A DNA stretch of 64,000 nucleotides from Hydractinia symbiolongicarpus (taxonomy: Eukaryota > Cnidaria > Hydrozoa > Anthoathecata > Hydractiniidae): contig NC_079884.1 of NCBI RefSeq assembly GCF_029227915.1, forward strand, positions 22,630,001-22,694,000, written 5' to 3'. The notes beneath the pieces are model-generated. The model saw only the letters and a program-made list of their open reading frames with translations, was not told the DNA's origin and did not search any database. Position 1 is the stretch's first letter, and each line of letters opens with the position of its first letter. This document shows positions 47,771-61,400 of the stretch, piece after piece. The translations under genes and the position numbers were made by a program.

Positions 47771-48925
47771 CTAGTCACGTGTTAATTTTATGTCACGTGC
47801 AATATTCATTTCAAGCGTTTTAGTTGTTGGTATAGTTAGGTCTTTTAACGCTGTCTTTGTAGATAGTTCTGTGTAACCAAGAACTTTCATGAGTTTATTA
47901 CATGAATTTTGAATTTTTCGAACAAAATTAAAAGTCACTTTCATCCTCCAACCGTTTTTAACTGACGATATATTTCTCGCTGAGCTAGAATACGGATCAG
48001 ATGAAGTAGTGGCTTTGCCTGAAGTGGATAGAGAGATATAGTTTTTTATGTTTTGCGAAAAGTTTAACTTTGAAAATCGATGCATTTTCTCCGATATATC
48101 AAGTGGATCGTCAGCAAAGTCTTCGAATCTCAAAAGTTTATAATTAAGAAAACGTTTACTTTGCTTTGCGTTATTTTCTGTAAAATATTCCATGTTGCTC
48201 AAAGTTTCTTCACATCTCTCTTTAATAAATATATCCTCGTTTTGATTTTTAAACCAACCAGCGTTCATCATGGAAGCGAGGTACGCCCTGGGATCTCTTA
48301 CCAAATGAATGACATTCACATCAACATGGTCATTCAATTTACTCATATACTGAAGAAAAGATAAGTCTTTGTTTGGCAAACGAAATTCTAAATCTTTAAT
48401 AACTACACGTAAATTCTTGTTGCTGCACAAATTATTCATCAATTTAGCTGTAACATCACTACAAGATTCTTTACAGAACGGAGCTGAAGTAAGTTTTTTA
48501 CTATGTAATCGAAATTGCCCATAATTCAAAGCCTTTAGATACCCATCATGCTTTTCGTCATATTCGCATTTCATGATATCGTTTAAAAACTGAGCAAACT
48601 TTGAATTAATAAACGTTTGTGCTGATTGATTTGTCAACATGAAATTGATTAAATTGTGATACTTCTCAACTGTAATTAACGGTTCAAACAAATACAAAAC
48701 GTCCTCATGCTCGTTAAAGATACTTCCAAGGAGCGTGCTACCTGTTCGACCTTGACCGATTATAAAAATCACTTGCCTTCTATTCAAATTTAATTTTACT
48801 TCACTTGAATTTAAACTGTGCAACGAGCGATCACATTTAAGGAAAAAACATATAAAAACTAAAAACATAAAAAGAATCAATAACGCATAAAGATTATTCA
48901 ACTTAATGGAGTTATAAAACGCCAT
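47771..48925 (-). CDS. Carbohydrate sulfotransferase (CHST1-6-like), Golgi type II
   Basis: A single-exon gene of 384 residues starting at the ATG at 48925. Residues about 12-29 are a hydrophobic signal anchor (YALLILFMFLVFICFFL) after a short N-terminus, so it is a type II Golgi protein. The 5'-phosphosulfate loop is FIIGQGRTGSTLLG (about 54-67), and the 3'-phosphate-binding motif is VIHLVRDPRAYLASMM (about 209-224). Both bind the sulfate donor PAPS and are spaced as in the GlcNAc/Gal-6-O-sulfotransferase family (CHST1, 3, 5, 6, 7). It should move sulfate to carbon 6 of a sugar in a glycan, but the exact acceptor cannot be told. Lack of introns is common in this family. It lies about 490 bp downstream of the NOLC1 stop, on the same strand. 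Confidence 0.9.
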   Translation of the reverse strand: MAFYNSIKLNNLYALLILFMFLVFICFFLKCDRSLHSLNSSEVKLNLNRRQVIFIIGQGRTGSTLLGSIFNEHEDVLYLFEPLITVEKYHNLINFMLTNQSAQTFINSKFAQFLNDIMKCEYDEKHDGYLKALNYGQFRLHSKKLTSAPFCKESCSDVTAKLMNNLCSNKNLRVVIKDLEFRLPNKDLSFLQYMSKLNDHVDVNVIHLVRDPRAYLASMMNAGWFKNQNEDIFIKERCEETLSNMEYFTENNAKQSKRFLNYKLLRFEDFADDPLDISEKMHRFSKLNFSQNIKNYISLSTSGKATTSSDPYSSSARNISSVKNGWRMKVTFNFVRKIQNSCNKLMKVLGYTELSTKTALKDLTIPTTKTLEMNIARDIKLTRD

Positions 48926-49416
48926 ACTGCTGAAATTTTAATCTTTACAATTCCATTCAATGAAAAGTTATTTTTCAAAATTTAGCATGAACAAATAATT
49001 ATGTACCAAATGTGGTTACCTTGGAAACCATTTTGTATCGCATAATTAAATCGGCGGTGTTAAAAGAAAAAAACATGTGGTCACTACAGAAAAAAGCAAA
49101 GCTCGTTCTGCGTCTAGTTTGAGCAAGACACACATTTAAAATATTTCCAGCCTAGCTTAGCTACACGATGAACACTGATTTAAAATGGCAAATTTAAAAA
49201 AATTCTGGAACGCGGTATATCGGTTTCATGATATATTTAGATGACAACACAACCAAGAGAGTCTGTTTATCATTCACCTTGCGGATTACAAGACTATAAT
49301 ACACAGAATTTCTTCTATTTAAGCTAAAATTTAAAATAATTTATTTGACAAACCAATTTAAAAACGTTTCTACGATTTGCTTCTTTTGTCAGACTCACAA
49401 GTCAGGTAGCATGTCA
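48926..49416. other. Spacer between NOLC1 3' end and sulfotransferase
   Basis: No exon is seen. The complement of AATAAA at 49340-49345 may be the polyadenylation signal of the NOLC1-like gene. The sulfotransferase promoter must lie here, or the transcript starts further upstream. Confidence 0.45.
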
Positions 49417-52400
49417 TCAATCACTAGAAAACTGAATGGAGTTCACTTCTTGAGTGATCAGACCTCCTCCATAACTACCGCGCTTCTTTTTGGTTTTTTC
49501 ATGGCGAAAACTTTTCCCTAAAAGTAAATAAATTACTAAACAAGCAACCCGAAAAAATTACCGTTTCGCAACTTCAGCTTAAATATACACAGGCAACGGC
49601 CTATCATTAAACATCTAAGGCAGTCATTTTTATTTTATTAGTAGTAAAATTTATTGTCAGTTCAAAGCACAGGTTAAACGAGACACTGTTGTTGTACTGT
49701 GTACGGAATAACACTCATTGAATCAATGAACTTTCAACTTTCAGTTTATATTACAGTACAGAGCATGATGAGTTTTAGGATGAAATCAAAAGTTACGAAC
49801 AATAAATCCTGCAAAAGTTACGAACAATAAATCCTGCTCTTTTTTTTAAAAAACGTAATAACAAAACATAATTATTTGAAAGAAAAGACAATTGTACAAT
49901 TAAAATTGTCTTGACAATTTGCATAAAAAAGTAGGTTTTAGCAGGAATCTATATTCTGGGTCTAAAGTTTAAGTTATTTACGGTAAGTGTGACCACCCTG
50001 AAACAAGTTTTACTGTCTTATCATAGCTACGAGTAGCTTTAAAACAAAAATACGATATACAATTGTTTATAACACTAAAGTACACATTTTGAAGACACAA
50101 GATGCAACAACCTACATAACACAATTTTTCAACCATGAAAACGAGGCTGCCATCTGTGTTAATTGATGATAGCTATCTGTAAAGTAACTCTTAAACCCTT
50201 CAAAGATATTTCAAAAATTACCTTTAGTATACTTCAAAACTTCATTCGCTTTTTCACCGTAATCTCCTGCTTTCCCTTTCTAGAATACAAAACGTTTAAT
50301 GAATAAATTTACGAAAATATAAATTAAAAATAAAAGAAGGGAAAGGCAAATTTCTCGCACTGTAACACTGTTATGTAAAATTTAATATTTCTGCTAGCGA
50401 ATTTTTGTATTAAATGAAAAGCTACAACAGAAAAAAAATATTTGTCACCTAGAGAAAATTCCGTAATTTTTTATTTATGTTTTTTTCTCAGTCAGTTTTC
50501 TACCCAAACGCAGTAAACACTTAACGCAACTTCAGAGTATAACATTTTTCGTCGAACAAAATAATTTACCAAATTGTCGTCACTCTATAAAACGTCGTCA
50601 CTATTGTCCGGCATGTTTTCTCAGATAACGTAGGAACAGTCTGGACCAGAAAAACAGTGGTTGAGACATATTAAAAAAGGAAGATTGGAATTTTATACTC
50701 ATATAGATTATAAACAACATTCAGGCTCCAATGGCTATAATCACAGAGATGATTAAGAATATATCCCAGGTAATTTGAACTTATTGTAGCTTGACCTTCT
50801 TGATCCGTCCATCAAGGGTTAACTCTTATTACTGTATAAACATAATTTTTAACACATTAAATATCACATTTGAAATACAAATAAAAATAATATTTTGAAA
50901 ACGATGTGTATTTTTTTTGAAAAAGCATTAACACCCCATGCATTACGCCATTTAACAATGCGATTTTGATCACTTCTTCGTGAGAGCATGCGTTGTTCAC
51001 TCCTCACACACACACACACAAAAAAAAACAATTCATCAACAGCTTATGGCATAGCATGTTGCGTTTATTTGCGTGAGTCACATACACTGAAAATTATTCT
51101 CACCAAAACTTATTTTCTCGGTTTGTGCTTTTTTTTTAAAATTGCACGAAATAAAATTTCATAAACATTTTAGATTCCCTTCAAAACATATAGTCATCCC
51201 TAATCACAGTTTGCAATTAATTGTGAAATGTATTTTCAGTTTCATGCAATTCGAAAACTTGCTGTGTCACGTGACCTATCCCAAATCATCCCCAATATAT
51301 CTTATCTCCATAATACCTGGTGCACGATTTGTTTTGGAGATTTCCTTACATTGCAATTTATAAGTTGCGAAACACCTTCTGAACAACAACAAAAAACACA
51401 CACACTTTAAAATTAAATATATTAACAATTTGAAATAATTTTTTAAAAATAAAAAAGATGCTCAATCGAGTTTTCTCGTCATGAAATATTAAAAATATGA
51501 AGCATTAAAATATTAATATTATTAAAAATAATACATGACACGCCAGTTAGATTTCTGCACGGCAGCCATTTTTAGATTGTATGTCATAAAACATTCCACC
51601 TGTGCGAAAGAATCACGCCACAGTTACAATTCACTGGATTCATTGTAAGAATCATACGTGACATTAGGGACAGTTAAATGTTTCGTTTTTCGTGTTTTTG
51701 GTGTGAGCAAGTTCTTCGCCATTTCGAACTTTTTATTAAGCGATAGAGATGGTTGTCGTTTAAGCCGCATCGCTTCTTCTTTAAGCGCTTCTTTTCGCGC
51801 CTTTCCCCAAGCAACTAAAGAATCCACCAAACCAGCCAGTAAGGCCAGCCCAAAACACCGGTAGACGACTAATGGTACAATGTATTCAATTTCGGTTTCT
51901 AGAGACGGATGAATATCTCCGAAACCAACCGTGGTAAATGTAACAATCCAAAAATATATACTATCAAGTAGTGTCCAGTCTTCTTTGGAGACGGTAAACA
52001 CACAACCCACACACATATAGCCAGCAAACAAAAGAAAAATGGAAATGGCGGATAATAATTCTTCGCTGACCTGAAAAATAAAAAGTAAAACATGAGAGAA
52101 AGAGACTATTTTTTTATATACCGTTCCAGTCCCGGAGTTGCTACAATTAAATTTATAACGTTATTGTATTTTTGACAAAAAAAAGGTATATATAAATATG
52201 TCCGAATTTTTTGTATAGAGATTATTAATTTCTGCTTGCTTAGAAACCTTTTAGAACTAAAATTACAGTAGTTCCTCACCAGAGATGTCCTACATATACT
52301 AAAAAATAACAGATAACATATCTACGTACCAATTTTTTCTTTTTGCATAAACACTTATTGAAAAAACCAAACATTTTTTTATTCACTAATGTCATAATGT

Positions 52401-55400
52401 CACCACACGAAGCCAACAAGATCATCATGAGGGGAATGCCCACCACGCTGAAGCAAATATAAAATAATCTACCATATTTGCTTGTCGGGGCGATGTCACC
52501 ATAACCTATCAATAAAAGGAACACAAACTTATGACGTCACATAACACAAGTTATGTGAGACAAACTATGACGCCCCCAAAAAAAACCAACTACAAAAAGA
52601 GTTTTCACTGCTCGTACCTATTGTTGTGGTAGCAATGGTGGCAAAGTAAAACCATTTTATAAATATATTCGTTCTGTCTTTGAGCTGCTCTTTCTTCTTT
52701 TCTTCGTCAATTCTTCGTGTGACAGCATCACGAAAATACATCACGTCCAAAAGAAAGTCTTTTTGATCAGTGACTCCAATGTTAATTTTATACCGCTGTT
52801 GAAGGTACAGCCGAAACAAAGTTACATTGCCGTCACTAAAATCGTCTTTGCTTAGGTTCGTTCGGTGAATTAGTAAATTAGATGTATTTTTTAAATCTTC
52901 ACTGTACTTATCTACAGGGTCCTCAAGCAGGACAAACACAGTTGCCCCTGCAAATAAAATACCCATGACAATCAAAAACAGCAGAGTGAATCTTAAAAAT
53001 TTCATCAGAGGATTCCACCATTTTTTACTCTTTAATTTTTTTAGACAGGTCATCCTTTTTTCTGCTGGTTTTTTATCGATCGCAGGCGGTTGGATTACGA
53101 AGAGTTCTTGTTTAATCAACGCAAGCCCGTAGTACCGATAAATATCGTTAAGTATTTCGTTTCGTAGTTTTATCGTGTTTTCGTCATCCACTTCCATCAC
53201 ATGAAGAATAACAACACACAAGCCAAAGCGATGTTATTACAGATGTACCGAGCCATAACTGCGATTTATATTACACAGGTTAAAAATACATGAATCGGAA
53301 AAACAATAAAGACGTATGATATCTTAAATAATTTTTTTTAATAATTAAGATTTGCTAATAATTAATGAGAAATTCACGCGCGCAAAACGATATTTAGAGA
53401 TTAATCTGAAGACTTGTGATTTTGTAGATTTTGATTGGTTGAAGTGGTACACTATTTGCCACTCGTGATTTCCGTCAAGAGATTTTATTCCTTCAACATA
53501 AACAAGCCGGACTGATCTCCTTCGTTGATAATATTAATCACCGCGTTTTAGTAAATAATTAAAAAAGGTGCGGGTGAGAACGGTTATAGGTGAATGAAGA
53601 ATCGGTATTGTAGAAGTTTAAACACGTTACGTGAGCAAAGTCGAAATTTTTAAAGAGAAAAAAGCTTTTAAAAACAGTGACCTGAAAATTTTCGCGAATT
53701 TAGATCTTTTGCTCCAATTCACGAAAATATCTTCTTGCAAAATATACCAAAACCAGTCAGTCATACGCAAAAATTAATTCTAGCGAAAAAAAATGTGATT
53801 GCTCGCTTCACAAAAATAAAATATTTTGTGCATAAACTGGTTAACGAAGATTAGGTTAGGAAGATATTACAGGAATGTCGCGACCGAAAACACAGTCCCC
53901 GTTAAGGAAATGTCCTAATTAGCCAAATAACCTTGTTAACGGCACTTTGACAAAAGGGGGTAAAATGTCCCACATGTCAGGAGTCTATTAAAGGTAATTT
54001 TTATTTGGGTGAAATTGTTTGCACACGTGCTTTTTTTTGTTACTTTGTTTTGATACAATGTTTTCGACATCATACGTTCTTATCTCTATGTCTGAAGTCA
54101 TTGCATTAAGATCTCACTTAAGTGATGTTTCTTGGTTGATAGGTCCAAAAATAGGTCCCACTGAGCGGAGTTTTTCTGTTCGAATTTGGTAGAAAAGTTC
54201 AAGTGATCAAGAAATTCAGTTCCAGTTAGCTAAACCCCCCCTTTATGCATTTATCCATTCATTCATTCATTCATTATACCTCGTCAGTTACTATTTACTG
54301 TTATCAACAAAGGATCCTGCGAAGAAAATTCTACTACAACAGAGCTCTCATTAGAGCTACAGAAGACGCGCATGCATAGCAATCGCTTATCTAGACAACC
54401 GCCTAATGTATCTTTTCTCATGTTGAATGCTAAGCAGAAAAAAAACGAATAATATTTTTATAGTCTCGATCGGGGACTTGACCATTCACAAGATGGACAT
54501 TACCCATCTGTGGATGATGTCTATCTTGTTAAGGCAAGGACAGACGTACCTAGAGGAGAACTTACTGGTAGATGAAGTGAACAACTAATTTGCATCAATA
54601 CTGCTAAACTACAACCTTAAAAGTTAAATTTGCTGACAATCTTTTTTTCACCCAGCCCTGCCCTAAAAATAAGTGCAATTATATTAACAGACTGCTTGCC
54701 ACATTTTACTGCGGCTTTTTTAGGTTCGAGCAGATTGTTAATCCCATCACTATAAAGAAAGTTTAAATTTTCTTGAGGTTATAAATAAACGGGTGAATAT
54801 AAAACTTGCTGGCGCAATTTATAGTGAAATTAGCAGAATAAAATTTAGCAAATGACATATCTAAAAGCTTTTTTTAAAGATGAAAAGAGATAGAGAGATC
54901 AAGAAAAAGCGATCTTGAATAGACTATGATTTTAGAGTGTAACTTTTGCATGAGAACGAACAATTTTTGTAATATTTTTAGTTTTCTTTTTACTATTTTG
55001 CCCAGAAACTTTAAATTTGCAAATATATGAAACATACGATATATTTTATCCTGAAAAAAAGGAGAATATTGAAAAGAATTATCCTGAAAAAAAGGAGAAT
55101 ATTGAAAAGAAAGAGAGTTGTACGCTGAGGTTTAGGAACATATAAACGATATCAACCGTATGTTACATAACATGAAAAATTACATACACTGTCGAACTTC
55201 CACTGGTAACCGATTCTAATTTACAAACCGAATTTCTATTCTCGTGGTTTTACCAAAACTTTGTCATGGTGAAAATGTTAAAGATAAATATTTAATACAC
55301 TTTCACTTTTGCATTCGCATTGACCAACATATGACAAATTTTTGGACCCTGCGTAGTAAGGCCAAAGTAAGCTAAGAATCTCACGGGAAAATCAGTATCG

Positions 55401-58400
55401 CAAACACTTTGCAATTACCGAGCTTAATTCGGCATTACTTTTGACTAATTCTAATTTTATTATCATTCTTTTCAGACCTCCATAAAAATACATCAAGCGT
55501 GAGTAAATATATTCAATTATATGGAAACAACACCAGTGTATCGAAGAGCAGAAAAATAAATCGCACGAAGTTTTCTTTAAAAAAAATATTTAAAAATAAA
55601 ATATCAACACAACGTATTAAAAAAACATTAGCCAGTTCACATGTTTCATAGTTGAAAACTTGTCCCCATAACAAACTCAACTGCATGTTTAATCACCTTT
55701 TTGCGTAGCCCCCTATACAACCAAAATTGTACACTCAGTTCGAACTATTTCACAATTTATTCGAAGGTGATGTAACTTTGTTGCCATAGTTACGCATATG
55801 TACAGTGCTGCGATTAAAACCACTTATGGTTCGATACACTTTCCTTGACTTTGCCAACACATCTTGCTTTACAGAGTTCATTTTACCATTCAACAACGTC
55901 TGCAGTACTTTCCTTTCTCTTTGGACTCGATCATTCAACAAAATCGCATCCCTTCTAGCACGCATATAATCCAAAATAGAGTCAATAACACCAGCTAACA
56001 AAGCCAACCCAAACGTCCTGTACAACACTAAAGGGACAATGTAATTAACCTGGGTTTCCAGGGGCTGCACGATGTCACCCAAACCGACCGTGGTAAAGGT
56101 TACCACCCAAAAATAAACACTGTCTATCAGAGAGAGGCTGTCTTTCGCCGATGTAAACAGACAACCAATCGCAAGATAGATTATGAACATGCTAACAATA
56201 AAAATAGCAGATAATAATTCATCGCTCACCTAAAAAAAAGCGAGATGTGTTAAAAAAAGAGATTAAGTAGAAATGTAACCCTGTTTGGTATGGGCTTTTT
56301 GAAAGTATGAGGAGGGGGGGGGGGGGGGGAGTGCTCCCTAATAATAAACTCTCACAGAATTTTTCTTATGAAATATAACTTGGCACAGTTGTAGTAAAAG
56401 AGGAATGATATAAATTAGCATAATTATTTTTTTGCTGACAAAGCTTTTTTTGTGTGGCGTCATCAGAAATTTTAAAATCGGGGAAAATACTATTACCTAT
56501 CAAAATCGCGTTTCAGAATGTTCTAAGCAATATTTTACCAAATAATTGTTTTGGTAATGTAAACAGTTTATAACATATCTTTCTGTTTTTACATAATTTG
56601 GGTATGTACTCGCAAAATCCCGAAAAACCGATATATTTTATATTTCAGATTAAAATCGTAAAAAACGTGGAAAGCGGATCCGAATAGGTTGAAATGTTTG
56701 AATTGAAAACATTGTGAAATTTTCATGTTTATACGATTATGAATAGACCAGATTTTTTAGCATTTTCCATTTGAAAGAATTCACTCTGGTTTTACGCAAT
56801 GTTTAATAAGTCGTGACGTCATATTCTTGGAGAAGATGCTAGCTAGTAAAATAAGTTTCGAAAAAAAATTGAGCATTACCCTCTCTTCCACCAAATAAGA
56901 GATAAAACCCTGCTTACATTTACCAAACAAGTACTAAAGGCCTGTTTGCACGTACCGGTTTTTTATTTTTGCATAAATATTGGTTGATAATGTGAAAAAA
57001 GTTCTTATTGATCATCGTTAACATTTCACCTGTCGATTTCAACAACGTCATCATTAATGGGATCCCGATTACTGAAAACACCATGTAAAAGAACTTCCCG
57101 TTTCCCGTTTTCGGATACACATCACCGTAACCTAAAATAAAAAAAACAAATAAATAAATCGCTTCCATGTTGAGACAGCGAACTATACTAGATAAATAAA
57201 TAAATACACAACACAATCACCTATCGTCGTGGTAGCAATAGTCATGAAGTAAAACCATTTCGTAAAAACAAACTGACGATCGCGTATTTTAATCTCCTCG
57301 ACCAACATTTCTTCACGTTCCGCTACAGTGTCTAGAAAGTACGCAGTGGACTCTAAAAACACCAGTTTATCTTTTTCACTCAGAGAGATATTAAACTTGT
57401 TTTCAACGAACCACCAAAACACTGTCGCGTTGCCGTTACAGAAATTGTCACTTTTATACGAATAGTTTTTGGGTAGTTTTCCGTTCTCAAGTTCCACTTG
57501 CGCTCCGTTCTCCTGTTGCTTCGCATACGACGAGATGAGATGCCATGCGGTGTTGTCGTGATCGTATCCGATGCGATCTTCAATTCGCGCGAACACAACA
57601 GCACCAAGAAATAACACCAGCATCACAACAGCGAAGTGAATTACAAATTTAAACACTCTCACCAACGGATTCCAACATCGTTTTTTTCTCAACACCTTCA
57701 AACAAGATGTGCTCTCCTCCTCTTCACAATTCTCACCCTCCTCCTCCTCACTTGCCATATCTTCACCAACTTCATCGCCTGCTGCAATATTGGGCACAAC
57801 AGTAGCTTTAAGTTTCGACGGTGTTGAGAGATTGTAAATATTGTTTATATCTTCAATTATACTCGAACAAGCACTCGCGCGACGAATTTCTTGTAAATTC
57901 AAAGGATCGTACAGTTTGTAAAACTCCAAAATATCATCCTTCATACTCTTCTCCCGCCAGAAGTTCATGTTTATTTATCGCGAACACGTTACAGCAAACA
58001 TTACATCCTCTCTAATGTTGGTAAAACGTTTATTTCATCTACACTAACAAATCACATTATTTTTTAATTGCTGACTTAGTAACAACATGAATGATTTATG
58101 TTTGCAGGTGAATGAGCAAAATTGGGTGACGAAGTTTATATCACGTGGTCACGAAAGCTATTCATAACAGCAACTTGAATGAAATGAATAACAATACGAC
58201 CAGTCCATGTGAATACAGCCAGCTCGACTTTTACTCGTAAATGTGTCATCATAAAAATACAATATTTATTAAATCTGTTCTTTTGGTTATTTTATCATTT
58301 TATGTAACCAACAAGGTTGAGAATATCGCATCCAATCATAACCCAAATGCATAGGTTCACACTACTTAAAAGTAAATTCCACGAGTTTTATCAGAAAATT

Positions 58401-61400
58401 TTTTTTAGCAATTAAATTTAGTGTTTAAATTTTTTAGAAAAAAATCAGAAGATTGTTTCATTCCGTCAAATCGTCTTTGTTTGATTGTGATTGTAAAAAC
58501 ATTCGAATCTCGGGATCCGAATTGAGAATAAAATTCCAACCTTGTAATATTCGAATTACACTAGTTCAACTGTAATTCGAATTTCGTTTTATGGCCCAGA
58601 CCAGACCGGGGAACCGCCTTTAACGGGAAAAATATTCACTGCAACTTTTTGCAAACACCAAGTTACACAACAAAAAATTGAAGATAACACAGTAAAAACT
58701 TTCAGCACGCGACTTTAAAATACGTGCATACTCACTCCTCTCATAATAGCAGATGCAATTTCACAGACTTACTTTTGCTTCGTAGCTGTTATCTTGTAAG
58801 GCTTCAGGAACTACTACTTCTTCTTCCACCACCCTTCGAAATGGTGTTTTAACCTGTTGTAGATTAGAACAAAATACAGTGCACATCCGTTCCTTGATAA
58901 AAATATCAAAACTTCGATGTCACCATAATTTTCAGCCTGCTGTGTTTGTTTACTGTGCAAAATTTTCTCAAAAACAAGAATGTGGCCTAGTTAGTCCGAA
59001 AGACTCAGAAATCCCATTCAAGGCTTCCTACAAACAAGGCATATTTAAAAGTAGGGCTAAAAAAATATCGTCACAAAAGCCGTTTGCAGTAAATCACTCT
59101 CCTACAGGCATGATTTAATGTAATTTTACAACAGTAACTTGCAACATACTTTTTTGCTCTTCTTCGTAGACTGGGATACCACCATCTCTTCTACAGAAAC
59201 AAAAAACAACAACTACATATAGCTGTAAACAGAAAAGCTAAAAAAGCTCTTCGAGGGAGATACATTTTACGACATTCTGCTTTTTTGTAGCAAGGTGAAA
59301 ATAAGAGTTTTAATTTACCATCTTCTTTTGTTTTTGTAGGTGTACTGGTTTCTTCTGCTAGAAAGAAACAAACACAACACGTTAACACAAGAGAGATATA
59401 ACACCTATTGCATCACTAATAATGATTCATTACAATCACCAAATACCTTCGTGTTGCTTCTTTTTCTTCTTCTTCTTCTTTTTCTTTTCGCTCGTCTCGT
59501 CTTCTTCAGTATCCTCTACAAAACACACACAGCAATATTATACTTTTATACAAATTCAAACTGTACGATCCAACATTATGTATTCTTACCAGAAGCTTCC
59601 TCTACATTTTTTTTCTTTTTCTTTTTCTTCTTTTTCTTTTTGTTTTCGTCCAATTCATCTTCTTCTGTTATTGTTGTCTCTACAAATGAACACACCTTAT
59701 TTAATTCTATCTTTGTATGTATGACCAGGGTTGTCCACGGAACATAAAAACAAGTGTCCCTAACAGCGAATATTCAATGTGGGTAAGCATGGTTCTATGG
59801 ATGCTGAAATATGCTGAGCCTTCTTGCAGGGCGTAATGGTGTCTAATGACAAACTTTAACGTTTCATTTTACGTTTTGTCACGTGACTAAAAAAGTTTTT
59901 ACTACAGTAAAAAAATCTTTTGTTTTGAAATATATCATGATCAGGACCTTTTGGTAAAAATACTGATAGAATGTTAGCTCTAAGTTTTCTACTGTTTTCC
60001 TAATTGATACACAATTAAACAGACGTAATAATGGTGTTCACAAGTACATATAAGATTCTTTGTGCCACATAGCAAGATTTTTAGACACCATGCAGAACCT
60101 TTTATTGTGGATGAAACTATGCAATATACTACTATAGTCAATGTTTGGACAATGTGTGAAGACTTTCTTTAGTGAAAAAATGTGATTAGCAGATTTTTTT
60201 ACAAAAATTTTATGTAGTAATCCTGTATATTAATTAAAGTGTAACACCATCATATTCTCACCTGAAGTTTCATTGCTAAGCTTTTTCTTTTTGGCATCAT
60301 CAATCAGATCATCACTTTTCTTTTCATGTTTACGTTTCTTTGTTTCCGGTATTTCTACATCTTCTTCGTCAGTTTTCTTTTTCTTCTTTTTCTTCTTCTT
60401 AATTAATTCTTCCTTAAAATTAGGAGAAATAGGCATCACTATTTTTAGTAATACAGGTCCTTAACCCAATTTCCAATAAAACCTTTAATTTCAGTTTTTC
60501 TGGTGTTGGTAACAAAACAAGCAGCATTTTAAAGGTTTAGAAAATTCTACCTGATCCATGTCTTCATCTTCAGCTTCATATTTTTTTCTAGAATAAAACA
60601 TTTGAAACATCGTTTTTAGAACTCCCCTAAATAAACATGTGGTTTGATAATAATGACCAAAATAAAAAAAACAATAGCTAAAGCCTACATTTTTTTCTTC
60701 GTTTCCATTTTTGCAGGTAATTGTGGTGGTACATATGGAGATTCTAACACAGTCCCATTTGCTAGTCTGACAAGTGTCTTTTTTGGTTTTGTAGTTTCGC
60801 TCTCACTCTCAGAAGATGTATCAGAATTTGTAACTGTTTTTTGTGGTGTCCTTGAAATAATCTTCTTTTTAGGAATCTCATTTTCATCTGAGCTTGTGGT
60901 ATCTGTGTCAGAGTTGTGAATTTTTGATACATTCTTTTTCGGCACCTCCACACAAGAAGAATCGGAATCAAATGAAGGTATATGTTGCGACGATGTTTTA
61001 TCATGACCTGCTTTGGCGTTTGCCTCATTTTTTGAATTCGTCTTTACACCATTGTCTTTTTCTACATTATTATTCTGTTGGTCAAGTTGAGAAGCAGTAA
61101 TTATTCTATCGTAAACACCAGCTAGTTTCTCTTCCATTTCTGGACAAATCCATTCATGGGGTACAAATGGTTTAGGCTTTTCTTTCTTTTTCACTTTCTT
61201 TTCTGTAACCGTTACTTCTTCGCTGGATTGCAAATTTGTATCTCCTTTAGACTTTTTATCATTGGTCTTTTTTGATTTGTCAACTTCATCTGCCGATTTA
61301 TCACCAGTTTTAGTAAATTTTTTAGCCTTAGAGGGCTTTTTTACTTTCTTTGTGCTCTTCGTATCAGGTTTTGAAAACAAAATTGCCATGCTAAAACAGG

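Noticed and set aside
54250-54280. ATTC repeats as a possible array
   Set aside because: A simple 4-bp microsatellite with no spacers; not a CRISPR-like structure.
59340-59747. Long plus-strand frames rich in F, L and S
   Set aside because: They are the antisense of the lysine-rich exons of the NOLC1-like gene (poly-AAG read backwards).
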